From Stenotrophomonas sp. BIGb0135 (GTDB lineage: Bacteria; Pseudomonadota; Gammaproteobacteria; Xanthomonadales; Xanthomonadaceae): 64,000 nt of DNA. The notes beneath the pieces were generated by a model that saw only the letters and a list, made by a program, of their open reading frames with translations, searched no databases and was not told where the DNA came from. Position numbers and translations under genes: made by a program. Shown in pieces: positions 19,408 to 32,040 of this stretch. Location of the stretch: assembly GCF_024810105.1 (NCBI RefSeq), contig NZ_JANUDX010000013.1:1-64000 (forward strand), read 5' to 3'. Position 1 is the first letter of the stretch; each line of letters starts with the position of its first letter.

Positions 19408-20541
19408 GTGACGGTGGACTGGCAGCAAGCGGCGTTGTACCTGTGGCCGATCGGCATTGCGCTGGCGGTCGGGCTCACCGGCTGGTGGTTGTTGATGGCG
19501 CTGACCCGCCGGCTCAAGGGCCGTGAGCAGCGTCGCGCGCGCATCGGCCGGGTGATCAGCCGCCCGATGGCGTTCGCGCTGCCGCTGCTGGTGCTGATTC
19601 CCGCACTGGAAGCTACGCCGCTGCAGGGCCATTGGCTGGACCAGTCGCTGCGCCTGCTGCACATCGGGCTGACCGCCTGCGTGATCTGGTTGCTGGTGCG
19701 CGCGGTGGCTGCCGGCGAGCAGGCGATCCTGCGCGACCACCCGATGGAGGTGGCCGACAACCTGGAGGCCCGCCGCATCCAGACCCAGACCCGCGTGCTC
19801 AGCCGGGTGCTGATGGGCGCGATCATCCTGGTCGGCGTGTCGCTGATCCTGTTGACCTTCCCGATGGTGCGCCAGATCGGGACCGCGTTGCTGGCCTCGG
19901 CCGGCATCATCGGCCTGGTCGCCGGCATCGCCGCCAAGCCGGTGTTCGGCAACCTGATCGCCGGCCTGCAGATCGCCCTGACCCAGCCGATCCGGCTGGA
20001 CGACGTGGTGATCGTGGAAGGCGAGTGGGGGCGGGTGGAGGAAATCGGCAGCAGCTACGTGGTGGTGCGGATCTGGGATGAGCGGCGGATGGTGGTGCCG
20101 CTGACCTGGTTCATCGAGCATCCGTTCCAGAACTGGACCCGGCGCAGTGCCGACCTGCTGGGGACCGCGTTCCTGTGGCTGGACTACCGCGCACCGATCC
20201 CCGCCATCCGTGCCGAGCTGGAGCGCATCTGCAAGGGCGAGGCGCTGTGGGATGGCCGGGTCTGCGTGACCCAGGTGACCGAGACCACCGAGCACACGCT
20301 GCAGGTGCGCCTGCTGGTGAGTGCGCGCAACTCCGGCGATGCATTCGACCTGCGCTGCATCGTGCGCGAACGGATGCTGGATTTCCTGGCCCGCGAGCAT
20401 CCGCAGGCGCTGCCGCGGACCCGCGCCGAACTGCTCCAGCAGCCCGATCCGGGCCTGCGTGGCCCGCGTTCGCAGCCGGCCGAGGACGTGCGCTCGCCGG
20501 GGGCCGAGGACGGCGCACCGGCGGTGGTGCCCGCGCCGTAG
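19408..20541 (+). CDS. MscS-family mechanosensitive channel protein
   Basis: The 377-residue protein has about four N-terminal hydrophobic segments. The pore-lining helix and beta domain of the MscS fold follow (GIIGLVAGIAAKPVFGNLIA, then QIALTQPIRLDDVVIVEGEWG, residues about 165-215). Such channels release solutes on hypo-osmotic shock; some act in ion efflux. It uses a GTG start with CAGGAG upstream. The C-terminal 40 residues are disordered and Pro-rich. Convergent with the amidase gene; the GGGCGTG/CACGCCC stem between them may help end both transcripts. Confidence 0.85.
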   Translation: MTVDWQQAALYLWPIGIALAVGLTGWWLLMALTRRLKGREQRRARIGRVISRPMAFALPLLVLIPALEATPLQGHWLDQSLRLLHIGLTACVIWLLVRAVAAGEQAILRDHPMEVADNLEARRIQTQTRVLSRVLMGAIILVGVSLILLTFPMVRQIGTALLASAGIIGLVAGIAAKPVFGNLIAGLQIALTQPIRLDDVVIVEGEWGRVEEIGSSYVVVRIWDERRMVVPLTWFIEHPFQNWTRRSADLLGTAFLWLDYRAPIPAIRAELERICKGEALWDGRVCVTQVTETTEHTLQVRLLVSARNSGDAFDLRCIVRERMLDFLAREHPQALPRTRAELLQQPDPGLRGPRSQPAEDVRSPGAEDGAPAVVPAP

Positions 20542-20568
20542 GCGCCGGTGGGCGTGGCGGCACGCCCC

Positions 20569-22194
20569 TCAGGGGGCGACGTTGTGCGGCAGCAGGGTGT
20601 GGGTGCCGAAGCGTGGCGGACGTCGGGCACGGGTGCGCTGCTCGTAGGCATAGCCCAGTTCGATCAGGCGGGGCTCGCTCCAGGCGGTGCCCATGAACAG
20701 CAGGCCCAGCGGCAGCCCGTTCACATGCGCCATCGGCACGCTCAGGCTGGGGTAGCCGGCCACGGCGGCGGCACTGTAGCTGCCGCCGGGGAAATCATCG
20801 CCGGCCCCGGCACGGATCGGCCAGGCAATGCCGGTGGTGGGGGCGATCAAGGCATCCAGCCGTTGCGCACGCAGGGCTGCATCGATGCCTGCCGGGCCCG
20901 CTAGGCGGCGGGCCTCGGTACGCGCCGCGATGTACGCCGGATTGCCCAGGCCGCCTGTGGAAGCCGCGCTTTCCATCAGGTCCTGGCCGAACGGCAGCAG
21001 TTCCTGGTCGGCATGCCCGCGGTTCCAGGCGATCACCTGGTCGAGGTCGCGCAGGGGCGCGTTGTAGGTGGTGAGATAGCGTTGCAGGCCCGCCTTGAAC
21101 TCGTGCAGCAGCACGATCCGCTCGGCGTCTTCCCACTGGCCCTGGGTAGGCAGTTGCACGGGCACCACCACCGCGCCGGCCTCGCGCAGAACCTCCACGG
21201 CGTGCTGCAGCGCCGGGCCCACCCCGGGCAACTGGTCGAGCGGTCCCGACAGCACGCCGATGCGCGCGCCACGCAGGCCGTCCGGGTTCAGGCGTGAGGT
21301 GTAGTCGTAGACCGCGCGCCCGGGCATGGTCGCGGTGGCCGGGTCGGCATCGTCGCGGCCGGCCATCGCGGTCAGCAGGGCCGCCGCGTCGGCGACGCTG
21401 CGCGCCATCGGGCCGGCGGTGTCCTGGCTGAAGGAAATCGGGATGATGCCCTCGCGGCTGACCAGGCCGACGGTGGGCTTGAGCCCGACCACGCCATTGA
21501 CCGCCGCCGGGCACACGATGCTGCCATCGGTCTCGGTCCCAATCGCCGCGGCCGCCAGGTTGGCCGACACCGCCACCGCGCTGCCGCTGCTGGAGCCGCA
21601 GGGCGTGTGGCTGAGCCGATAGGGGTTGCGGGTCTGACCACCGCGCGCGCTCCAGCCGGAGATGGACTGGCTGGAGCGGAAGTTGGCCCATTCGCTGAGG
21701 TTGGTCTTGCCCAGGATCACCGCGCCGGCCGCGCGCAGCCGGGTGACCAGGAAGGCGTCGTCGGGGCGGAACCTGGCCAGGGCCAGGGACCCCGCGCTGT
21801 TGCTCATCGGGCGCGCGCCGATGTTGTCCTTGAGCAGCACCGGGATGCCGTGCAGTGGGCCACGCAGCTGGCCGCGGCGGCGCTCGGCATCCAGTGCGGC
21901 GGCGTCCTTGAGTGCCTCGGGATTGAGCTCGATCACCGCGTTCAAGCGCGGGCCGGCACGGTCGATGCGGGCGATCCGCTCCAGGTAGGCGCGGGTCAGG
22001 GTGGTGCTGTCCAGCGCCCCGGCAGCCATCTGCGCCTGCAGGTCGACGATGTCGGTCTCGGCGTAGGCGAAGGGGGTATCCGGGCGCGGCGCGGCGGCCG
22101 CAGCGGGGGCTTCGCTGGCGTGCACCGGGGCAGGTGCAGGCGCACAGCCGCAGAGCGACACGATCATCAACATCGATGTCAGCGGCAGACGCAT
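20569..22194 (-). CDS. Amidase-signature family lipoprotein
   Basis: The 541-residue protein has the amidase-signature fold. A catalytic Lys lies in [10 protein letters not shown] and the Ser cluster in [11 protein letters not shown] followed by [16 protein letters not shown], giving the Ser-cisSer-Lys triad. The N-terminus ([12 protein letters not shown]) looks like a lipoprotein signal with Cys at about residue 17, so it is probably membrane-anchored and not a GatA subunit. Substrate unknown; related Xanthomonadaceae proteins hydrolyse peptide or aryl amides. The start at 22194 places the signal peptide at the N-terminus. Confidence 0.82.
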   Translation of the reverse strand: MRLPLTSMLMIVSLCGCAPAPAPVHASEAPAAAAAPRPDTPFAYAETDIVDLQAQMAAGALDSTTLTRAYLERIARIDRAGPRLNAVIELNPEALKDAAALDAERRRGQLRGPLHGIPVLLKDNIGARPMSNSAGSLALARFRPDDAFLVTRLRAAGAVILGKTNLSEWANFRSSQSISGWSARGGQTRNPYRLSHTPCGSSSGSAVAVSANLAAAAIGTETDGSIVCPAAVNGVVGLKPTVGLVSREGIIPISFSQDTAGPMARSVADAAALLTAMAGRDDADPATATMPGRAVYDYTSRLNPDGLRGARIGVLSGPLDQLPGVGPALQHAVEVLREAGAVVVPVQLPTQGQWEDAERIVLLHEFKAGLQRYLTTYNAPLRDLDQVIAWNRGHADQELLPFGQDLMESAASTGGLGNPAYIAARTEARRLAGPAGIDAALRAQRLDALIAPTTGIAWPIRAGAGDDFPGGSYSAAAVAGYPSLSVPMAHVNGLPLGLLFMGTAWSEPRLIELGYAYEQRTRARRPPRFGTHTLLPHNVAP

Positions 22195-22250
22195 CAGGGT
22201 GTCCCGTAAACCGGCGCTCAGGCTAACCAGCCGGTGCCACGCTTGGCAAC

Positions 22251-22736
22251 TCAGGAGGTAGCGGTGGGCGTGGGATGGCGCTTGCGGATATCGCGGGCGA
22301 GCACGCCGACCACGATCAGGTTGATCACCAGCACCGACCACGAGGCCCAGCCAGGGTGGCGGATGATGGCGTAGATATCGAACGGCAGGTAGATGCCGGC
22401 AGTGACGCAGCCCAGCCAGGACGCCCAGGCCTTGGCGCGCCAGAGGCCCCAGGCCTCGAAGAGATGCAGCACCCCGTAGGCCAGCATGGCCACGGCGGCC
22501 AGGTGCACCGCATCGGGATTGATCATGTTGAGCAGCGAGGGCAGGGTGCCGTGATCCGGGTCCAGGCTGAAACGCCGGATCAGGGCATTGACCGCATCGC
22601 GCAGGGGCTGCGGACCGAGCATTTCCAGCCCGGTCGCGGCCAACAGCGCCAGGACCGCCTTGCTGGCTTCCAGCAAGGCGATCAGGTGAAGCCCCGGATG
22701 CCTGTGAGGATCCGGGTTGTAGGGCTTGTCGATCAC
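22251..22736 (-). CDS. DUF2127 family membrane protein
   Basis: The 161-residue protein has about four hydrophobic segments and the DUF2127 features: an N-terminal HRHPGLHLIALLEASKAVLAL and HLFEAWGLWRAKAWASWLG near residue 90. The function of the family is unknown. It lies directly downstream of typA on the same strand with a 14-base gap, so the two may be cotranscribed. Confidence 0.75.
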   Translation of the reverse strand: MIDKPYNPDPHRHPGLHLIALLEASKAVLALLAATGLEMLGPQPLRDAVNALIRRFSLDPDHGTLPSLLNMINPDAVHLAAVAMLAYGVLHLFEAWGLWRAKAWASWLGCVTAGIYLPFDIYAIIRHPGWASWSVLVINLIVVGVLARDIRKRHPTPTATS

Positions 22737-22750
22737 GACAATGGGTCCGA

Positions 22751-24598
<1,848 letters not shown>

Positions 24599-24845
24599 GC
24601 GAAAGGGGGCCAGTCGGCGCCGGATTTGGAAAAAGAAGTCCAACATTATACGGCCAAGATGACCAATCGCGAAAAGTCTCTTGCAAGCCTTGCCGGACGG
24701 GCATTCATCTCTGTGAGGGGCGCCTGTCCGGAGCACCGGTCGGGTGCCGCCGAGGGGGTGTTCGACCATCGTCAGGCAGGCCCCCTGCGAGTCCCGGGTG
24801 TATCCTATGGGGCTAACGACAAACCCCCGTACCCCAAGGATTTGC

Positions 24846-26451
<1,606 letters not shown>

Positions 26452-26494
26452 TCGATCCGCGGGCGCATACCGACCGTTGGTCGGTGAGTTGACG

Positions 26495-26526
26495 AAAACG
26501 CCAGGCATCGCCTGGCGTTTTTTTTT
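26495..26526. terminator. Strong terminator after mdh
   Basis: AAAACGCCAGGC and GCCTGGCGTTTT pair over 12 bp around ATC, followed by a run of nine T. The A-run on the left side would let it act on the opposite strand as well. Confidence 0.9.
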
Positions 26527-26673
26527 GCCCGTCCGGTAGAGCCGAGCCATGCTCGGCTCGCCGTGCGCAGCACGGCAACGATCGGCGCCAAAGCAGCCGA
26601 GCATGGCTCGGCTCTACCTGGCCGTGCGACCGAGGTCGGGCGTCCCACGCCTCACCATCGGACCCTGCTCGAC

Positions 26674-26713
26674 AAACGGTGAGCACACGCTGGTCAGGGA
26701 TCTGCCGGTGGAC
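26674..26713 (+). repeat. Diverged copy of an mdh 3' fragment, copy 1
   Basis: These 40 bases match mdh 26331-26370 at 36 positions, reading AAACGGTGAG...GGTCAGGGATCTGCCGGTGGAC, and keep the same local reading sense (NGEHTLVRDLPVD against [13 protein letters not shown]). The fragment is joined directly to a SMAG unit 7 bases further on. Confidence 0.7.
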
Positions 26714-26857
26714 CACCCGGTAGAGCCGAGCCATGCTCGGCTGGCCGTGCGCAGCACGGCAACGATCGGCGCCGAAGCCGCCGAGCATGGCTCGGCTCTA
26801 CCGGGCCGTGCGACCGAGGGCGGACGGCCCCCGCCTCACCATCGGACCCTGTTCGAC

Positions 26858-26897
26858 AAACGATGGGTACACGCTGGTCAGGGATCTGCCGATGGAC
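26858..26897 (+). repeat. Diverged copy of an mdh 3' fragment, copy 2
   Basis: This is the second copy, exactly 184 bp after the first, with a few more substitutions. It sits in the same relation to the following SMAG unit, so the whole block was tandemly duplicated. Confidence 0.65.
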
Positions 26898-27190
26898 CAC
26901 CCGGTAGAGCCGAGCCATGCTCGGCTGGCCGTGCGCAGCACGGCAACGATCGACGCCGAAGCAGCCGAGCGTGGCTCGGCTCTACCTGGCCGTGCGCAGC
27001 ACGGCAACGATCGGCGCCGAAGCAGCCGAGCATGGCTCGGCTCTACCCGGCCGTGCGCAGCACGGCAATGATCGGCGCCGAAGCAGCCGAGCATGGCTCG
27101 GCTCTACCGGGTCCTACGACCAAGGTCGGACGGTCGGGCACCGACCATCGGACTATGCTCGATCCCATGGCTTTGTCTGGGAGGGCTGTC

Positions 27191-29068
27191 ATGCGTTACG
27201 AGGAAATGTACCGACGTTCCATCGATGAACCCGAGGCGTTCTGGGCCGAGGAGGCGCAGCGCATCTACTGGCACAAGGCACCGGAGCAGATCCTCGACTA
27301 CAGCACCCCGCCGTTCCGGCGCTGGTTCGTCGGTGGGGAAACCAACCTCTGTTACAACGCGGTCGATCGGCACCTGGCCGAGCGACCCGACCAGCTGGCG
27401 CTGGTGGCCGTCTCCACCGAGACCGACGTGACCCGCGAGATCACCTACCGCGAGCTGTATCGCGAGGTGAACGCTTTCGCCGCCGTGCTGCAGCGGCTGG
27501 ACGTCGGCCGCGGCGACCGCGTGGTGATCTACATGCCGAACATGGCCGAAGCGGTGTTTGCGATGCTGGCCTGCGCCCGCATCGGCGCGATCCACTCGGT
27601 GGTGTTTGGCGGCTTCGCCGCGCACAACCTGGCACTGCGCATCGATGATGCCCAACCCAAGCTACTGATCGCCGCCGATGCCGGCAAGCGCGGCGGCAAG
27701 GTCATTCCGTACAAGGCGATGGTGGATGCCGCGTGCGCCGAAGCCGCCTCGCCACCGCCGCACGTGCTGATCGTGTCGCGCGGGCTGGACCCGGCCGAGC
27801 CGAAGGTGCCCGGCCGCGACCTCGACTACGCCACCTTGCGCGAGGAAGTCGGCGACCAGGACGTGCCCGTGGTGTGGCTGGAATCCAGCGAGCCCAGCTA
27901 CCTGCTGTATACCTCCGGCACCACCGGCAAGCCCAAGGGCGTGCAGCGTGATGTGGGCGGCTACGCGGTGGCGATGGCGCAGTCGATGCAGACCGTGTTC
28001 GACTGCAAGCCGGGACAGGTGATGTTCTCCACCTCGGACGTGGGCTGGGCGGTTGGCCATTCCTACAACGTGTACGGGCCGCTGATCGGTGGCTGCACCT
28101 CGCTGCTCTACGAAGGGCTGCCGACCCACCCCGACCCCGGCATCTGGTGGGCACTGTGCGAGCAGTATGGGGTGCGCACGCTGTTCTCCTCGCCCACCGC
28201 CATCCGCGTGCTGAAGAAGCACGATACCGACTTCATCACCCGCCACGACCTGGATGCGCTCAAGTACGTGTTCCTGGCCGGCGAACCCCTCGACGAGCCG
28301 ACCGCGCACTGGATCAACGATGCGCTGGGCAAGCCGATCATCGACAACTACTGGCAGACCGAAACCGGCTGGCCGGCGCTGACATTGCTGCCCGGCGTGG
28401 ACATGAAGCCGGTGCGCTTCGGCTCGCCCGGCTTCCCCAACCTCGGCTACAAGATGAAAGTGATCGACGAGAACACCGGCGACGAAGTCGCGCCCGGGCA
28501 GAAGGGCGTGCTGGTGATGACCCCGCCGTTGCCGCCGGGCTGCATGAGCACGGTATGGAAGGACGACGACCGCTTCCTGCAGAGCTATTTCAGCCACTTC
28601 AAGGAGCTGCTGTACAGCTCGCTGGACTGGGCGATCCGCGACGAGGATGGCTACACCTTCATCCTGGGCCGCACCGACGATGTGATCAACGTGGCCGGGC
28701 ACCGCCTGGGCACGCGCGAGATCGAAGAGTGCATCTCCGGCCACCCGCTGGTGGCCGAGGCGGCGGTGATCGGGGTCAAGGACGAGTTGAAGGGCCAGGT
28801 GCCGCTGGTGTTCGTCACGCTGCGCCAGGCGGTGGAGGGTGACGGCAGCGCGGTGATCACCGAGATGATGCAGCGGGTGACCCAGTCGCTGGGCGCGCTG
28901 GCGCGACCGGCGCACATCCACATCGTCAACGCCCTGCCCAAGACCCGCTCGGGCAAGCTGCTGCGGCGCTCGCTGCAGGCGCTGGCCGAAGAGCGTGATC
29001 CGGGCGACCTGTCCACGCTGGATGATCCGGCGGCACTGGACGAGATCCGGCGCGCGCTGGGGCGGTGA
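27191..29068 (+). CDS. prpE: Propionyl-CoA synthetase (acyl-CoA synthetase)
   Basis: The 625-residue AMP-forming ligase activates propionate (or acetate) to its CoA ester. It begins MRYEEMYRRSIDEPEAFW, like PrpE, and has the adenylation P-loop YTSGTTGKPKGVQRDVGG, DNYWQTETGWP, the hinge-region VAGHRLGTREIEE and the catalytic Lys in KTRSGKLLRRSL. Start 27191 is supported by GGAGG six bases upstream; an ATG at 27167 adds eight residues, and the much longer open frame upstream is translated SMAG repeat. No methylcitrate-cycle genes are adjacent. GCGGCCCC/GGGGCCGC (29107-29126) may end the transcript. Confidence 0.9.
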   Translation: MRYEEMYRRSIDEPEAFWAEEAQRIYWHKAPEQILDYSTPPFRRWFVGGETNLCYNAVDRHLAERPDQLALVAVSTETDVTREITYRELYREVNAFAAVLQRLDVGRGDRVVIYMPNMAEAVFAMLACARIGAIHSVVFGGFAAHNLALRIDDAQPKLLIAADAGKRGGKVIPYKAMVDAACAEAASPPPHVLIVSRGLDPAEPKVPGRDLDYATLREEVGDQDVPVVWLESSEPSYLLYTSGTTGKPKGVQRDVGGYAVAMAQSMQTVFDCKPGQVMFSTSDVGWAVGHSYNVYGPLIGGCTSLLYEGLPTHPDPGIWWALCEQYGVRTLFSSPTAIRVLKKHDTDFITRHDLDALKYVFLAGEPLDEPTAHWINDALGKPIIDNYWQTETGWPALTLLPGVDMKPVRFGSPGFPNLGYKMKVIDENTGDEVAPGQKGVLVMTPPLPPGCMSTVWKDDDRFLQSYFSHFKELLYSSLDWAIRDEDGYTFILGRTDDVINVAGHRLGTREIEECISGHPLVAEAAVIGVKDELKGQVPLVFVTLRQAVEGDGSAVITEMMQRVTQSLGALARPAHIHIVNALPKTRSGKLLRRSLQALAEERDPGDLSTLDDPAALDEIRRALGR

Positions 29069-29584
29069 CCCGCACCGTCCGCTTCGCCGGGGACGAACAC
29101 GCAGGCGCGGCCCCGGACGGGGCCGCCGCGGACCCGGTCGCCGTGCGGCGCAGCATGGCTGTCGAACACAGGATGCGGGCGGGCAGGGCGCTGGCTGCGG
29201 CGATCGGCTGGGGCGGCCTGCTGGCCCATGCGGTGTATCCGATTGCCGAGGCGGGGTGGCACTCGCGACGACTGAACCTCCTGCACGATCGCGTTGCCGG
29301 TCCTGCTCATGGTCCTCATCCGCGCTACCGCCGGCATCTGCAGTTCCGCGCCGACGCCTGACCGATGCGTGCTGCAGCGCATTATCGGTGTCGGCCGGCC
29401 TCAGGTAAGCTCCGAACGTGACCGCTGCAGGCCCCGGGGCCTGGCGGTGCGTGCTGGGGACACGGTGCGCACGGGGGCGCCGGCGTGGGCAACCACCTGG
29501 AACGGTCGCAAGGGGACGCACGGGCACCGGCCGAGGGCTGGCTGCCGGGCGTGGCAACACCGCAGTAACAGGGGGAACCACCAC
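29069..29584. other. 516-base gap after prpE without a supported gene
   Basis: No intact gene is convincing here. A GC stem (29107-29126) follows prpE. A GTG-started frame (29065-29361) contains one hydrophobic stretch (ALAAAIGWGGLLAHAVYPIA) and another hydrophobic stretch (IALPVLLMVLI) appears in a second frame near 29283, which might be the remains of a small membrane protein interrupted by a frameshift. The evidence is weak. Confidence 0.35.
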
Positions 29585-30115
29585 ATGGCCTATATCCATG
29601 CCAAGACGGCCGCGGGCCGTCAGGAAATCGAAGACCGCGCTCGGCGCCTGCCGCCGGCATTGCGGTCCATTCTGCTGATGGTCGATGGTCAGCGCGATGA
29701 CGACGCGTTGACCGCGCTGTTACCGGGCCTGCGCGCGCCGGAGGACGCATTGGCACAACTGGCGCAGGCCGGACTGATCGAAGTGGTTGGCGGCGCGGTT
29801 GCGGCACCGGCCGCGCGCACGCTCACCGCCGGCCGCGAGCAGGATCCAGACCTGTACAAGCGCCTGTACGACTGGATGAGCGAATCGGTGCGCAGGCACC
29901 TCGGGCTCAAGGGCTATTTCATGCAGCTCAAGATCGAGCGCTGCACCGATGCCGGCGCGTTGGAGAAACTGTGGCCGGACATGGCCGCCGCGGTCGCCAA
30001 GGCCAGGAGCCCGGCGTTGGCCAGCCGCTGGCTGAGCGACACCCATGCGCTGCTCGACGCACCCGCCGCGCCAGCGACAGCGGTGCCGGACACGGCGACC
30101 GCGGTTCCTGGCTGA
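29585..30115 (+). CDS. Conserved hypothetical protein, winged-helix-like N-terminus
   Basis: The 176-residue soluble protein is not recognised by function. It starts MAYIHAKTAAGRQEIEDRAR and contains LPPALRSILLMVDGQRD, a pattern seen in hypothetical proteins of beta- and gammaproteobacteria that predicts a small helical domain. A middle Ala-rich region and an Ala/Pro/Thr-rich tail follow. GGGGGAACC precedes the ATG. It lies 77 bases before the SUFU-domain gene on the same strand; a functional link is not evident. Confidence 0.65.
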   Translation: MAYIHAKTAAGRQEIEDRARRLPPALRSILLMVDGQRDDDALTALLPGLRAPEDALAQLAQAGLIEVVGGAVAAPAARTLTAGREQDPDLYKRLYDWMSESVRRHLGLKGYFMQLKIERCTDAGALEKLWPDMAAAVAKARSPALASRWLSDTHALLDAPAAPATAVPDTATAVPG

Positions 30116-30192
30116 ATCGTGGCGTCTTGGAAGGGTGGTGGTCGTCGCGCCCGGGCGTTACCTTGCCTGGCTACACCCGCAGGAGCCACGCG

Positions 30193-31251
30193 ATGGACCC
30201 CACGAAGGACGATGACGGCACCCCGGGCTGGGATGCGATCAACGCGGCGCTGGCCGCGCTGTATCCCGGCCAGGAGCCGAAGCATTACGGCACGGCGCTG
30301 CCCTACACATTGGGCGGCGACGATCCGCTGGACGGCATCAGCGTGTACTGGGCCGACGCCCCGCGCCCGCACTGGCACTACGTCACCTACGGCTTCTCCG
30401 AGCTGTACGACAAGCAGAGCGATGACGCGGCTGACAGCGGCTACGGTTTCGAACTGACCTTCCGCCTGGCCGCCGCGCCGGGAGAGGCGCCGGACGCCGC
30501 GCCGCCGGTGTGGCCGATGAACCTGCTGCAGAACCTGGCGCGTTATGTATTCGGCAGCGGCAATGTGTTCGAGGCCGGCCATCATCTGGACGCCAACGGT
30601 CCGATCGCGCTGGAGACCGATACCGTGCTGCGCCACCTGGCCCTGGTCGAGGATCCGCAACTGCCGGCGCGTGACACCGCCAACGGCCGTATGCGTTTCC
30701 TGCAGGTGGTGGGCCTGAGCGATGACGAGATGGCCGCGGTGCGGCGCTGGTCGACGCAGGGCGTGCTGGACGCGTTGGCGCCGGCCATGCCGCTGTGGAT
30801 CACCGACCTGCAGCGCGGCTCGCTGCTGGCCGATCCGGCGCTGGCCGCGGCGGTCGAGGCCGGCAGCGCCCGCGAGGGCTCCACCACCGGCATGCTGTTC
30901 ATCGAAACGCTTGGATGGGCGGTGGAGGGCGACACCGTCGAACTGGTGCTCGGCGCCGGCCAGGTGCCGGGCGTGCTGGAGCTGTTGCCACTGCGGCTGG
31001 ACCACGGCCGTGCGCTGACCCTGGCCGACCGCGAGCGAAGCTGGCGCTTCGAGCCGGGCGAGGCCGACCATGTCGCGCTCGAACAGGACAGCGCGCGCTG
31101 CGTGCTCAGCCCGGCCACCCTGCGCGGCGTGCTGGAGCACGTGCAGGCCCAGCGCGGCACCTACCCGCTGCCCGGTGGCCGCCTGCGGATCCGGGTGGTG
31201 CCGACCGAGCTGCGCGACGCCAGCGGCAACGTGGTGCGTACGCTCGGCTAG
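30193..31251 (+). CDS. Suppressor-of-fused (SUFU) domain protein
   Basis: The 352-residue protein resembles bacterial SUFU-domain proteins: WDAINAALAALYPGQEPKHYG at residues about 12-32, then DPLDGISVYWADAPRPHWHY and YGFSELYDKQSD. Bacterial SUFU proteins are described mostly as immunity proteins or regulators in polymorphic toxin and related systems; the substrate here is unknown and no toxin gene is adjacent. AGGAG eight bases before the ATG supports the start. It ends at a bidirectional terminator facing gst. Confidence 0.78.
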   Translation: MDPTKDDDGTPGWDAINAALAALYPGQEPKHYGTALPYTLGGDDPLDGISVYWADAPRPHWHYVTYGFSELYDKQSDDAADSGYGFELTFRLAAAPGEAPDAAPPVWPMNLLQNLARYVFGSGNVFEAGHHLDANGPIALETDTVLRHLALVEDPQLPARDTANGRMRFLQVVGLSDDEMAAVRRWSTQGVLDALAPAMPLWITDLQRGSLLADPALAAAVEAGSAREGSTTGMLFIETLGWAVEGDTVELVLGAGQVPGVLELLPLRLDHGRALTLADRERSWRFEPGEADHVALEQDSARCVLSPATLRGVLEHVQAQRGTYPLPGGRLRIRVVPTELRDASGNVVRTLG

Positions 31252-31281
31252 CAGGGCGCAGGGTGCTACCGCCACACAAAA

Positions 31282-31310
31282 AAGAGAGCCCGGCAGTGCC
31301 GGGCTCTCTT
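31282..31310. terminator. Bidirectional terminator between the SUFU gene and gst
   Basis: AAGAGAGCCCGGC pairs with GCCGGGCTCTCTT over 13 bp around AGT. The left side is preceded by a run of A, which becomes a U-run for the minus-strand gst transcript; the right side continues TTCTTATATA for the plus-strand gene. Confidence 0.85.
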
Positions 31311-31336
31311 CTTATATATGCGCAACGCCGAGCGAC

Positions 31337-31948
31337 TCAGCTCAGGCCTTCGGCCTTCAGCGTGGCCTGAACGCCGGCATCGGCGTCCATGCGCTTCTTG
31401 TAGGCGGCGATGTTGTCCAGGCCGCTCAGGTCGACCTTGGCGCCCGCCGCCCAGCGCAGGGTGATGTAGAAGTACGGGTCGGCAAAGCTGCGGAAACCGG
31501 CCAGCCACGGGCGGTCGGCGAGCTGCTTGTCGGCACGTTCGAACAGGCCGCGCAGGCGCTTGAGCGCGGTGGCGCGGATGGCGTCGTACTGGCTGTCGTC
31601 TTCGATGAAGGTGCCCGGGCCGAACAGCGGCTTGAACGCCGGGTGCAGGTCCGAGTTGACGAAGGACAACCAGCGGGTGGCCTCGGCGCGCTGCTGGGCG
31701 CTGCCGTCACCGGCCAGGCCGGCCTGCGGGTAGGTATCGGCGATGTAGCCCATGATCGCCGCGTTCTGGGTCAGGATGAAATCGCCATCGACCACCGCCG
31801 GCACCGAGCCGGCCGGATTGATCTTCAGGAACGCCGGCGCCTTCAGGGTGTCCTTGTCGAGCAGTTCCACCTCGAACGGCTGGCCGGTCCACTGCAGGGC
31901 GATGTGGTCGGCGGTGGAGCAGGCACCGGGCTTGCTGTACAGCTTCAT
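31337..31948 (-). CDS. gst: Glutathione S-transferase
   Basis: The 203-residue protein has the N-terminal thioredoxin-like domain (MKLYSKPGACSTADHIAL, residues 1-18; NPAGSVPAVVDGDFILTQNAAI for the glutathione site) and a C-terminal helical domain (RPWLAGFRSFADPYFYITLRW). The CSTADH pattern is of beta-class GSTs, where Cys10 contacts glutathione. It probably detoxifies electrophiles. The start at 31948 is supported by the family N-terminus. A palindrome 76-92 bases upstream (32024-32040) could be an operator. Confidence 0.9.
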   Translation of the reverse strand: MKLYSKPGACSTADHIALQWTGQPFEVELLDKDTLKAPAFLKINPAGSVPAVVDGDFILTQNAAIMGYIADTYPQAGLAGDGSAQQRAEATRWLSFVNSDLHPAFKPLFGPGTFIEDDSQYDAIRATALKRLRGLFERADKQLADRPWLAGFRSFADPYFYITLRWAAGAKVDLSGLDNIAAYKKRMDADAGVQATLKAEGLS

Positions 31949-32023
31949 GGGAACTCCGTTGGGAGGGTGATGGGGCAGCCGCTCACTATTCCAGAGCGGG
32001 ACCCGTATCCTCAACGGTATGGC

Positions 32024-32040
32024 CGTAACAGATCGTTACG
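32024..32040. promoter_or_regulatory. Palindrome between sleB end and gst
   Basis: CGTAAC and GTTACG are perfect arms around AGATC. It overlaps the stop codon of the minus-strand SleB-type gene and lies upstream of gst, where an operator or the gst promoter could be. No regulator is known. Confidence 0.3.

Larger units (their letters stand above)
26536..27107. repeat. SMAG-type REP array between mdh and prpE
   Basis: Eight hairpin units of 23 bp begin (or, reversed, end) with GTAG: GTAGA, then stem GCCGAGC/GCTCGGC with loop CAT. Forward units start at 26536, 26720 and 26904; reversed units end at 26617, 26801, 26985, 27046 and 27107. The first two blocks repeat with an exact 184-bp period, and the last reversed units with a 61-bp period that includes a CCGTGC/GCACGG palindrome. 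GTAG-headed hairpins are the hallmark of SMAG elements, REPs mobilised by RAYT-type proteins. No RAYT gene is in the window. Confidence 0.88.

Noticed and set aside
26536..27107. CRISPR array
   Set aside because: Units alternate in orientation, are hairpins headed by GTAG, and the intervening sequences are themselves repeated, so they are not unique spacers. No cas genes are nearby. The same holds for 53085-53560.
26549..27190. N-terminal extension of prpE through the SMAG array
   Set aside because: The extension is a repeated translation of the REP units and has no counterpart in PrpE. A good ribosome site precedes 27191.
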